Assembly: GCA_947652605.1 (NCBI GenBank)
Contig: OX393578.1
Coordinates: 3,348,001 to 3,412,000, forward strand
Direction of reading: 5' to 3'
Length of the DNA: 64,000 bases
Source of the DNA: Elmis aenea
Taxonomy: Eukaryota > Arthropoda > Insecta > Coleoptera > Elmidae
Shown: in pieces, positions 54,619 through 64,000 of the stretch
Position numbering within the stretch: the first letter of the stretch is position 1
Layout of the letters: every line of letters starts with the position of its first letter
Notes under the pieces: model-generated
What the model was told of the DNA's origin: nothing
Database searches by the model: none
The model's input: only the letters and a program-made list of their open reading frames with translations
Made by a program: the position numbers and the translations under genes

Positions 54619-54905
54619 CAGCGGTTCCCAAACTTTTTTGACCGCGGCCCGGTACAAGGCTTTAAAATTTTTCGCGACCCACCTTATGAAAAAAAACCAT
54701 TTATTTACAAAACAAATATATAAGAAAAATATAAGTAGGTAATTAAAAAATTAACAATTATATTCATTTACTAAAGCTTATTATATTATCGTGTATATAT
54801 TTATTATTATATTTCTTTTTTGTGTTTTTACAAATTTTTTCGCGACCCGGCAAAATTTTTCTGCGACCCGGTGGCGGGTCGCGACCCACACTTTGGGAAA
54901 CGCTG
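54619..54905. mobile_element. hAT-like MITE, CAGCGGTTCCCAAA ends
   Basis: CAGCGGTTCCCAAACTTTTT at the left and TTTGGGAAACGCTG at the right, with inner GCGACCC/GGGTCGC repeats, as in many non-autonomous hAT elements. TATAGT is present on both flanks but offset, so the target duplication is not exact. Confidence 0.85.
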
Positions 54906-54954
54906 TATAGTATATTAAAAAGTTGGACAAACTGTTTATTAATAGGTAACACAG

Positions 54955-55905
54955 ACGGGGTGCGAAAAATTGCTTGAAGGAAAATTGCTCGAAACAATTG
55001 CTCGAATGAAAAATTGCTCGAAAGACAGTTGCTCCAAAAAATGAAAAAATACTATCTACATTTTTATAATTACAAAACAATTAAATGTACTAGAAAAGTT
55101 GTTTACATTTTTGTTTTACACTTAAATTTATTTAAATTTATTTACAAATACATGTACACTTATTCAAATTGTTGTTAAGATAAACACTTTAAATATTTGA
55201 AAATATTATATACTACATAACGGCTGATTCTGACTTTATTGTTATCTTATGTTCAAACTAGCACGTAACCCGTCCTAGGACGGGAATATTGTATATCTTA
55301 AATTTAAACTATTACTTTTTATAATACCGTGAGCTACAAGTTAGACACTGTTATGTTACCCGTGAGTAAAAATTTACGGTTCATTAGACACAACTCAGTC
55401 GGTCAAATGAACCCGTAGTAGTTTACTGCGTTACTATATTCATGCGTTATAGAGTCACAGATAGAGAAACAGAGTCAGGCTGGACTTTTATATATATTTA
55501 TATTCATAATGCTTATCTCAACAACAAAGAAGAAACATTCGTAACATGTACCAAATGAGTTTTAAAAGGTTTTACACCTTGTTTTTTTTAACAGCCTGTT
55601 TATTTAAAAAAAAAAAAACTTTTGTAACTTGCGCATTAATGAAAATAATTACATCAACCCTTATATATTTGGAATAAGAAAAACAGAACGAATTTAAATA
55701 GGTCATAGCCGACTATAGCTTTTATTTAAAAAAAGGAAAGAAATGTAAACAACTTTTCTAGTACATTTAATTATTTTGTATTTATATAAATGTAATATTT
55801 TTTTTTATTTTTTCGAGCAATATTCCATTCGAGCAATTGTTTTTCGAGCAATTGTCTTCGAGCAATTGTTTTCGAGCAATTTTCACCAAACCAACACAGA
55901 CAAAT
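54955..55905. mobile_element. Foldback-like element with minisatellite arms, split by a Helitron
   Basis: The left arm (54955-55115) has about five units of a CAATTGCTCGAA(A)-type repeat, then TAATTACAAAACAATTAAAT and TGTACTAGAAAAGTTGTTTA. The right arm (55735-55890) is its inverse with a clear 14-bp period. The interior contains the Helitron-like copy (55258-55500) and sequence shared with 13678-13835 (55590-55735). Architecture parallels 8925-9528. Confidence 0.8.
55258..55500 (-). mobile_element. Non-autonomous Helitron-like element, copy 2
   Basis: Reverse copy of 49254-49594, with CTAG at 55258-55261, the hairpin CCCGTCCTAGGACGGG and the same body. The minisatellite is reduced to about two units. 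The host base after CTAG is T on the element strand, as in copy 1, consistent with Helitron insertion. Confidence 0.8.
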
Positions 55906-56949
55906 TTTTAATTGATTCATTGACGTTTTGCTATTAATATATCGATGGAGTTTGTCTGAAATCTTTATCATTTGCAATTTATTTAATGTTCGGTGTTATT
56001 TTTTTTTATTAGAAATTAACACGCCAAAAATTTGCCCAAATGGATAAGAGCGTGATTAACATGAAACAAGACAAAATCAACACCAACGAGCCGATTAACA
56101 TCGGTCTAGTTTTAAGTGTGCAATAACTATTTGTGAATAAAGGTCATTTAATTTAAGTGAATTGCTCGTCAAACAAGATTAAAAAAAGTAGCCTGAGTGG
56201 CAAAATACCTTCCGTTACAGCCTTTGTTTGATGAAAATTTAAATTCACTTCAACCTTCAGATGTTTCTAGGGCATGTCCGCCACCGCTGCAATTTCTTTA
56301 ATTTTATTTTTAAGGTAATTTATTGATTAATTCTCGCTCCTAAGCCTGAATTATGCAAGTTGTTGCTGTAATCTTGCGCTTCTAGGTCCAATTATACAAC
56401 AATGCAATCCATGGGATTAGGAATTCATGCTTTTTTGTACTCGTTGGCCGCTATTGCTTCGTACACGGGATCCTGCAATTTTGTTCCGACGCGCTGCCCC
56501 GATTTACCGCGTATTAACGAGCGGGGTTCAAGATGAAAATCAAGATTACCGAAATTACCAATAACCTCGTTATGCTCTAATTATTCTAGCAAAATAATAA
56601 TTTACCGGTTCGCCATTAATCCGTTTGGTTGGCTCGTTTGTCCTAACAAATTCGAGCAGACGCTTTAATAGCCTGGCGGATTACTTCCATCGTCTATGCT
56701 AGACTCTTCTTCTGGTCTTAAAAACCATCATTAGCGTACAGCGATAGAGAGGTCTATTAGGACCCACGCGCAAAGAACTCACATAAAAAGCTTGACCTTA
56801 TTTTGATGAAAACTGAACGGAACTATTAAAAACAAATTGCGAAGTTAAACGCTCTAAGTAGATAATACGGTATACAGAATAATAATTTCGTTAACGCAAA
56901 GGTCGTTAAATCGATAAACAGTGAAACAAATTTAAATTTTGTTGTACAT
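55906..56949. other. No gene; less AT-rich patch at about 56230-56720
   Basis: No domain-bearing frame. The patch has more GC and a less repetitive texture than its surroundings, and might be conserved non-coding sequence of the Sidestep-like gene. Confidence 0.35.
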
Positions 56950-57089
56950 TGTTCGCTGTGGATATCTACAGGGTGGAGACTTAAGAAATGAACAATTTGA
57001 AGATATTGCAGAAGCCAGCGGACTGACAGCTGAGGTCTAACGCCCATAATTAATAATTCTTTATCCTTTCGACTTTGTGTTTCTCTACT

Positions 57090-57960
57090 TTCTAAGTTGT
57101 CAGCCAAAATATGCCAAGGTTCGGATCATGCTGGTGTACGGCGTCAATTCCATGCCGAAGACATTCCTCCCCCGCCCTTAAAACGGAAACCTAGAAAGGT
57201 AACTCGTGCAGAGTCAAAACAAAGATCTCTAGAACGTGCTGCAAGGAAAATCCGCCGCCCGCGTCAACGTCAAAATAGTTGGCAGTCGGAGCTGAACCAA
57301 AGACCATCCGGAAGCTCATCTACGGAGATTTGGGAACGTGAAGAAACATAAAGGTTCAGTGTTAAGAAACATCGCAATACGCAAGACAAATGCTAGGCTG
57401 TACGAGAAGTGTCTGCGCGTCAAAGATCAGAGTACGTGGTGTCACTGGATGAAGCTTGGTTCAGAGTGAACTATTGCAAGATTCGTTACCTCAAAGATGG
57501 TGAAACCGTGTCCGAAACTTGAATTTGTAAAACAAAGTAGAGGCTTGGTTCCCCATTCATGGTGGTCGGAAAAAAACCCTTAGGACTTATCCGTATCCCT
57601 TCAAGATTGAAAGTTAATGCAAAGCATCATGTCGAAGAAGTGTTGGTGGAAGAAAGTATTTCAGAACTTTATCCTGGGGATGAGAAAAAGGTGTTCATTT
57701 ATCATGGCAGCTAAGGCCCATACTTCGAGATTGACCCAGGAATATGCTGCAGAGGTCAAAGAAACTGACGGTCCAGAGCTTATAAGATTCCCAAAAAACT
57801 GTAGTCATCAGTTTATGCGCAGAAGATTGAGTTTTGGTCATTTTTTGGAGCTGGGAAGCCTTTATGTAACTACCAATTTCACTCTAATTTTGTAGAACAC
57901 TGTGAAGTACCCAAACACGTTACCAGTTCTTGAAAAAATTATCATTTAGTAAGACAATCA
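57090..57960 (+). mobile_element. Tc1/mariner-superfamily transposase relic
   Basis: Pieces in three frames: RKVTRAESKRSLERA-type basic DNA-binding part (57180-57250), IRKLIYGDLG / LRNIAIRKTNARLYEKCL (57310-57420), YVVSLDEAWFRVNY (57432-57475, first catalytic Asp region), PFMVVGKKPLGLIRIPS (57555-57605) and a FIYHGS segment where the second catalytic region is expected (about 57690-57710). Then come RLTQEYAAEV and a degenerate end. It lacks intact catalytic residues and has many stops. A left TIR-like TA-CAGGGTGGAGACTTAAG lies at about 56968; no right end was found. Confidence 0.7.
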
Positions 57961-58104
57961 AATTTCTTGAGAAACTTTCTCTCTGCAAAGTTTTTGCTCT
58001 GGTGCACACTTTTGGCATCCAACACCTCTTTCATGCCCAAACTATTGATAAAATATTCAGAACTGGTGTGTCAGATGCATTAACTTCTCATTTAATTCCT
58101 TTAT

Positions 58105-58759
58105 TCTAAAATTTAAAAAGAACATAGATTATATTGTAAAAAAAGTTGGTGCAAAAATTAGTTATTTTGGGAGAATATCGAATAAATTAAACTTTGAAGC
58201 TAGGATATTGGTATATCATACAATAATAGAACCATACTTTAATTATTGCAGATGTAATATTTCTAAGTAATGAGGGGGATCTGAAAAAATTACAAAAGCA
58301 GCAAAACAGAGCTTTGCGTATCATATTACAGTGTTCTAAATTAACTAAAATTGAATATATGCATAAAAAGTTGGGGTTCCTTAATATATGGCAAAATACA
58401 GTGTATAACGTTTTGGTTCTAATATATAAATGTATAAACAATATGATGCCAGGATATATGAGTAAATATCTGATATACAACAAAGAACAGCATGATTATG
58501 AAACAAGACAAAGAGAACATTTTAGACTGCCTAAATGTAAAAAAGTAGTACACAGAACTCGCTCTATTACAAAGGGCTAAAATTATTTAATCAATTACCA
58601 AACGAATTAAAATATTCTGTTAATCTGCATGCGTTTAAAGAAGGTTGTAAGACCCATGTAAAACTGCAATTTTAATTTGAAGTATTAGTTGTAAAGATTG
58701 ATGTATAAATAGTTTCTTTTATAACTAAATAAAGCCTATTATTATTATTATTATTATTT
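58105..58759 (+). mobile_element. LINE 3' end (Jockey/CR1-like) with (ATT)n tail
   Basis: Frames read LKFKKNIDYIVKKVGAKISY, ARILVYHTIIEPYFNYC, then LKKLQKQQNRALRIILQCSK, LGFLNIWQNTVYNVLVLIYK, RLPKCKKVVHRTRSI and LFNQLPNELKYSVNLHAFK, in order with two frameshifts. This is the C-terminal region of Jockey/CR1-type ORF2. AATAAA at 58728 and a (TTA)n tail (58737-58759) mark the 3' end. No RT catalytic motif remains. Confidence 0.88.
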
Positions 58760-60532
58760 TGACTTTGGGCGAGTCTCATATTATCGTGTGTGTTTTCGTC
58801 TATAAACCTCTTTTGTTAAAAATTTTGAACACCTCTTTACTCGAAATTGGTTTAAACCTTTTATACAACTCATAAACTACGATAACATTTTTATAAGTTG
58901 CTCCATTGCAACTTAGTGTAGTGTACGTTTATAAATGTCACATCTACCTGTGTTTTTAATGGCCAAGTAGTTAACTTAATAATTTTCCTGGTAATATCGT
59001 ATAAGGATTTATAAAAAGACTGTGCAAAATTAAATATTCAATATGCAAAAATATAATTGCATTTTAACCATTTTATTTATTGATAACCAATTTTGCGTTT
59101 ATGTATTTATGATATTTAATCTTTCATGGCTTCGTGAAACATTTAAGTAGCCTTTAAATTGTACTCAAGCAAAACCAAATCTTCAAGCGCATTACTGCAA
59201 AATATAAGCACCGTAATCCAGTTCTTTCCATTTATTTCTTCCGGCATAATAACTAAGAGAATAAAGTACCCCCGTTTAATTTAATTTCTTATTATATGCC
59301 TTGTTGCTTCGCTGGAAAAAAATGTACTCAACATACATTGTAAGAATACAATAAAAACGTAACCGCAAGATCTGCATAAAAGTTAAACAAAACGCCCAGA
59401 AGTTATGAAATGCATCATGAATTTTCTACTTTCCTTTTGTTTCCTCTTTCTTATCTACAAAATGTAGGATGGGCACATAATTTAAGTTGCACCGGTAACA
59501 CTTATTTGTTTCATAAAGTTAAACTTTCAACTTTTTTTAAAGAAAACAATTTTGATAAAAGTTTCATCCATTCAATGTCAAGATTAACGTTAAAACTTTT
59601 TTTATGGCAAAAATAGAGGTCGAAAGATTGTTTGAAATTCATCAAGTGTACCCCAAAATGCACTCGTTGCACTGTTGATTTTTAATTAGGTTTATTTATA
59701 TTAATAAGAAAATCGTCTAATCTAAATAATCCAACCGTATATCACTTATGTTATTTTTCATTCAACGTTCTTCTTGAAGAATATTTGAACTGGTTTCAAG
59801 ACTAGTCTCTCCCACTTAACAAAAAGTTGCGCCTTGAATGGAATACATGAAAACGTTCCTTTTATATCTCAACAAAAAATGCGATACTTCGCAAAACTTT
59901 GTCCCATACATTGTGCTGATTTATAGAGAATTTGTTGCATCCGTTATGCTTAAACTCAGATATTTACTATTGAACGTTCCAAGTGATTGCCTCTAAATAT
60001 CCATCTACACATGTATAAAAATATAAATCTCACATCCACATTCTATCAGTCTGATACTTTTGTGTAATCTCGACTGTTCTGCATTTTCCGCTCTCGTGAT
60101 TTAAGTGAGCAGTTTAAACCAATTTTAATATTTTATTGGATATTAATGTTAATATTTTAGCTGACATGACATTTCCATTTTTATTATTGAATTAAAATTC
60201 AACGTCCCGTGCATCGATTTGATTTAAAATAGTTGAATTTGCATATTTGGCACGCTCGACGAAGCATTGTTTAATATAACGTACAATATTAAACAATTCG
60301 TTGTAGTAATATAAAGTTCTGAATAACAATTTGTAAAACAAGCCTGAATTTCATTAAATCGAGCCCTGTAGTTTTTATTTAAATTTTAAATTCATAAACA
60401 AAAGTCGTTAATTGACGCGGTTTCCAGCTTTTAATACGAGATCTTATACAGGGTGTTAAAACATAGTCACGGAAACACCCTGTTTGTGTCCCAATAAACC
60501 GGAATACAATGCATTTGTTTCTACGTAACATA
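58760..60532. other. AT-rich stretch, nothing recognised
   Basis: A small pair of CAGGGTGTT / AACACCCTG ends (60449-60482) is the only repeat-like feature. No gene is supported. Confidence 0.4.
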
Positions 60533-61790
60533 CAAGGTGGGCGCCAAAATTTCCCGGCCTGACTATGAAAGAAACGATGTAGGCTCAAAATTTAATTTAA
60601 ATTTTCAATATTACCCCCCCTGACATCAATGCACTTATTACATTGTTTTAGCAACAATTCGATAACCCTAAAAAATATACCTTCGGTTTTTCTGCAAAAT
60701 GTGCTCAAACTGCAGTCTTCACCAATTGGTCGTCACTGAAATGGCGCCCGCGAAGGTCCTTTATCAAATTTCCAAACAGGAAATACACTGGGGGCCCTAT
60801 CTGGACTATATGGAGGGTGATCGATTTGTTCAAAACCGCAATCACGAATTGCGGCTTGAGCAATTCCAACAATGTGCATGGGGGCATTTTCGTGCAGTAA
60901 ACGCACACCTCCGGTCAGTTTCCCACGTCTTTTCTCCCGAATATTTTGTCGTAATTTGTGCGGGAGTGCTGCATTACATTCCCCGTTGACTGTGGTGTTG
61001 CGTTCTTTAAAATCTATGAGAAGAATGCCCTTACAATCCCAAAAGATCGTAGCCATCACCTCTTTTGTCGACTGACAGACCCTGAAGTTTCTTGGCGGAG
61101 CTTCTCCTTTTCGCCTCCATTCCATCGATTCTCTTTTGGACAAAGGATCATAGTAGAGAACCATGGTTTCATCCCCTGTAACAATTGTCTTCAACGCGTC
61201 CACAGGATTTTCTCCAAAGAGCTCCAAAAAGGATCGAGCACATTCAACACGACGCTGGCGCTGAACTGCTGAGAGCTGTTTAACGACCCACCTTGCACTA
61301 ACTTTATTCATGCCTAACCGATCGAGGAGGATTCGGCGAATGCTTGTATCTGAAAACGCCGACATTTTTGATAGTTCTTTCACCTTCAAACGTCGATCGC
61401 CTAGTACGAGTTCCTCAACGAGGGCAATCTTTTCGTCCGTCACCACTTCCACAGTCTTTCCTGTTCTTGCATCATCTTCCAAGGATTCTAGCCCCATTCG
61501 AAACTGTTTTGACCAATCTTTTATCAGAGAACAAAACGGGGAATTGACCCGTTCAGTCAAACTTTGATGCTTTGAGGAGAAAGAGTAAGAAATTTTATAA
61601 CAGCTCGATACTCAATTTTCGTGACTTCTGACATCGTGATGAACGAATGACAGTAAGAAAACTAATTGATACATAATCCATTTTTGTTTTTTCCAAGGCT
61701 AATATGACTTGACACAACGTGTTAAAAAAATTTGAAACGCCTGTGATGCCTAGATCTATGCCAGGCAGGGAAATTTTGATGCTTACTTCG
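60533..61790 (-). mobile_element. mariner (DD34D) element, second copy
   Basis: The same family as 11233-12474. TIR CAAGGTGGGCGCCAAAATTT at the left and its diverged inverse at the right, with TA flanks (60531-60532, 61791-61792). A 275-codon minus-strand frame (61560-60733) holds the N-terminal part [47 protein letters not shown] (first Asp), HENAPMHIV (second Asp replaced by Glu) and PPYSPDRAPS. After that the frame shifts and the third catalytic Asp is lost. The copy is inactive. Confidence 0.95.
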
Positions 61791-61792
61791 TA

Positions 61793-64000
61793 CATCACTT
61801 AAAATCGATCAATATACAAAAAACAAAAATGCAACAACTCTAGACGTACGAGTTTTTATAACTTTTCTGTAATTCGCATAATATTCCATTATTGTGTAAC
61901 TTCATTTGAATGGAATATGAGCATTGGAAAACGATATATCTGCAGCGCTTTGGTTTCAAAACTTTACGAAAAAGAAAATTCAATTTAAACGGAATATTTT
62001 AAACAACACTTCACATAAATTGCTTTTATAACAAATTCCGCAATTTGTTTCTAGTGCATACGTTCCGACACTTGCAATTCAAATTTTTCTCTGCGGATGT
62101 TTAGGCAGGTTCACGACGCTGACTTTGAAAATAATTTGCATAAGCCGTCTGGGATTGTTCGATAATCTAAATAACAAAACAAAAAGCTGTTGGTTCTCCT
62201 ATTCGTGGGGTAAAAATTTGATTGTGTTAATTGGAAGCTTGATTTTAATCAAAGGGGCTGTTAAGAGTCGTTACTTTTAGGAGTAAATAACATGAAAATC
62301 GTTAAAAAGTTTGAGCTTTTGTCCAGATGTTCTCCGTGGGATGTTGGTCGCGACTAACCACGATCGAATTCAGACCGTTATTAGTTTTACTGATATATCA
62401 AATTGGGCTCGAGAACTTGGAAAGAACTGCCGCAGCTTTCATCATTTTAAAGGTGGTTCAATTATAGAAGTGTGGATTCCTTCATTTTCTCCTGTTCTTG
62501 CGCGTATTGCGAAAGTAAAAGGATCGTTTTCTAAGGCATTAATTCTCTCTGCCAAAGTCAGAAGCAATTGCTTTTTTTTACTGATTTTTTTCTGCGATTT
62601 TCAATTATTTCTTTAACGCACAGCACATTTTAGCATGAATTCGGTTATAATTAAAATAAACCAATGTACTGGTCACAGAAATCAATACAGTCCTTGACCA
62701 TGTTTTTTCTAAATAAGTGAACAAAAAAATTATTGGATATCTAGAGCAACCAATAAAATCTCTTTTATTGTTAGAGATAGGGCAAGTGCTAAGAGTTTGA
62801 AAAAGCGTTTATTTTAAATAAAATTATTACTTATAAAAAAAGTTTCAAATTTATTCCGAATTTTGATTTAAGGTATAGCCAAATTGCCAATTTCTCGCTT
62901 TATTTCTTGACTAAACGAAATAGAATAATTGCATGCTAGTCATCGCTACGTGAAAGGAGTAATTTACATAAGGATTGGGTTAATTGGAGTGAAGGGATGG
63001 TGTTCTGTGGGAACTACAATAATAGGAGAGTAACTTTAACCTGATAACTACTGATCCCACACATCTCTTCTGAATATATTCGCCTAAATAAATAGTGTTT
63101 GAAATGAGCTTAGTTTAATTAAGGCTTTAATGCCTGAAAAAAATTGTGCAAATAAATATGAAGGAAAATTGTAAAAAACAAAGTTATCGTTTTCAAAAAA
63201 ACAAAGTGAAAATGTAATTTTTGGAGTGTAAAAAACTGTTTTAGGCCGTTTTAAAAAAAACTTGGAATAACAATGCATTGTTAAAAGTGCCTTTTTTACA
63301 AAATATTAAGACCATTGCAAAATTTTCGAGTTTTTGACAACAAAAAATGAATTTCAAAACTTTTAGAGCTGTAAAAAAAGCAACCTGAGATACGAGAATG
63401 CAGGAATCTTTCAGAAAAACTATTGAAGTCTCGAATCTTGAACGCCAATAGCGCTGTTTCATGTAAACCTAATTTAATACCTTCAACAGACACCCTGTAT
63501 AAACGTTTTTCTTTTTTAAATTCCGGATTACAGTATCTTTGCGCAGCACGAGTCTGTCTCTATTCTAATATTTCGAACCTTCATTAAACTATTTCCGAAA
63601 TTCATTGTGTGTCCATTAACAGAGCAAATTCGCAAATGCAAACAAATTTATTCCGATACAATATCCATGTCCCCATTGAACTTTCTATATATGTGTCAAT
63701 ATTAACAACGATAATTTATAAACGAAATAATTATTTAACCCCAGCGAACGGCGCTAAAACTGTATGCCCCGATATCGACACGAATCAATCGCAATTGCAT
63801 CAGTTTTGTGTAATTAATTTAAGTACTAATGGCTGCTAATTACCGATAAGGACAGACGCATTCAAAACATGTGTGAAACAATTCGTTAAAATATTTGTCA
63901 CTCGAAATTAGTTATAAATTTATTGCAGTGAGTAATTGTATTTAAATTAAATTTATTACTTTTAATTAACTTTCGCAAAGTTGAATAAAACTGTAAAGCC
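61793..64000. other. AT-rich DNA to the window end, nothing recognised
   Basis: The frame at 62311-62616 is fairly long but has no domain I recognise and ends in low-complexity Phe/Leu. A CACCCTGTA end occurs at 63490-63500. Confidence 0.4.

Noticed and set aside
57097..57351. Standalone basic protein of 84 codons
   Set aside because: It is a frame-shifted part of the Tc1/mariner relic at 57090-57960.
62311..62616. 101-codon frame, possibly a small gene
   Set aside because: Starts at a non-ATG codon, ends in low-complexity Phe/Leu, no recognised domain and no splice context.
1..64000. tRNA, rRNA or endogenous virus sequences
   Set aside because: No tRNA-like B-box context, rRNA segment, integrase/gag pattern or viral replicase was recognised by eye; a tRNAscan or profile search was not possible here.

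Overview
The window is nuclear DNA of an insect: AT-rich, with spliced genes (GT..AG introns) buried in transposon debris. A beetle is my best guess, because of the many short families ending in CACCCTGTA, the mariner and Jockey-type elements and the CCTAA/CCTGA-type repeat. This is inference, not proof. There is no operon, rRNA, CRISPR array or prokaryotic feature.

Two host genes are supported, both on the + strand. (1) An apparently intact axonemal dynein heavy chain of the outer-arm beta class (vertebrate DNAH9/11/17; Drosophila Dhc93AB and kl-5) spans 10074-34576. I resolved eight exons (10074-10223, 15140-15481, 15539-17357, 20045-20352, 21551-22774, 22824-23396, 23562-25274, 27014-34576). 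They join in frame to 4563 codons plus stop. A forkhead-type site and an RFX X-box-like site lie within about 70 bp of its ATG, as expected for a motile-cilium gene. (2) The first coding exon (39270-39669) of a Sidestep-family immunoglobulin cell-surface protein lies behind a CpG-rich leader (about 38720-39269). I could not find its later exons before the window ends, so 39670-64000 is probably mostly its first intron and intergenic DNA.

Region by region: 1-10073 is intergenic, with decayed non-LTR retrotransposons (701-2041, 3340-4170, 5342-6010, a TIR-bounded composite at 6614-7894) and a palindrome (8790-9655) whose arms carry a 14-bp minisatellite around a degenerate telomere-like spacer. 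The dynein introns hold a mariner (11233-12474), several foldback elements with 100-600 bp inverted arms, a PIF/Harbinger-like MITE nested in one of them, and a 142-bp hairpin MITE. 34577-38700 holds a LINE fragment, a solo minisatellite arm and a minus-strand LINE. 39670-64000 holds more of the same families, a fairly well-preserved Jockey-like LINE 3' part (45741-47444), two non-autonomous Helitron-like copies (49254-49594 and 55258-55500), hAT-like MITEs, a second foldback element with minisatellite arms (54955-55905), a Tc1/mariner relic, a CR1/Jockey-like LINE tail and a second mariner (60533-61790).

I see no new enzymatic system. The least ordinary material is the set of foldback-like elements whose inverted arms contain related 14-bp-period minisatellites, the layered nesting inside dynein intron 3, and the paired cilia-type regulatory sites.
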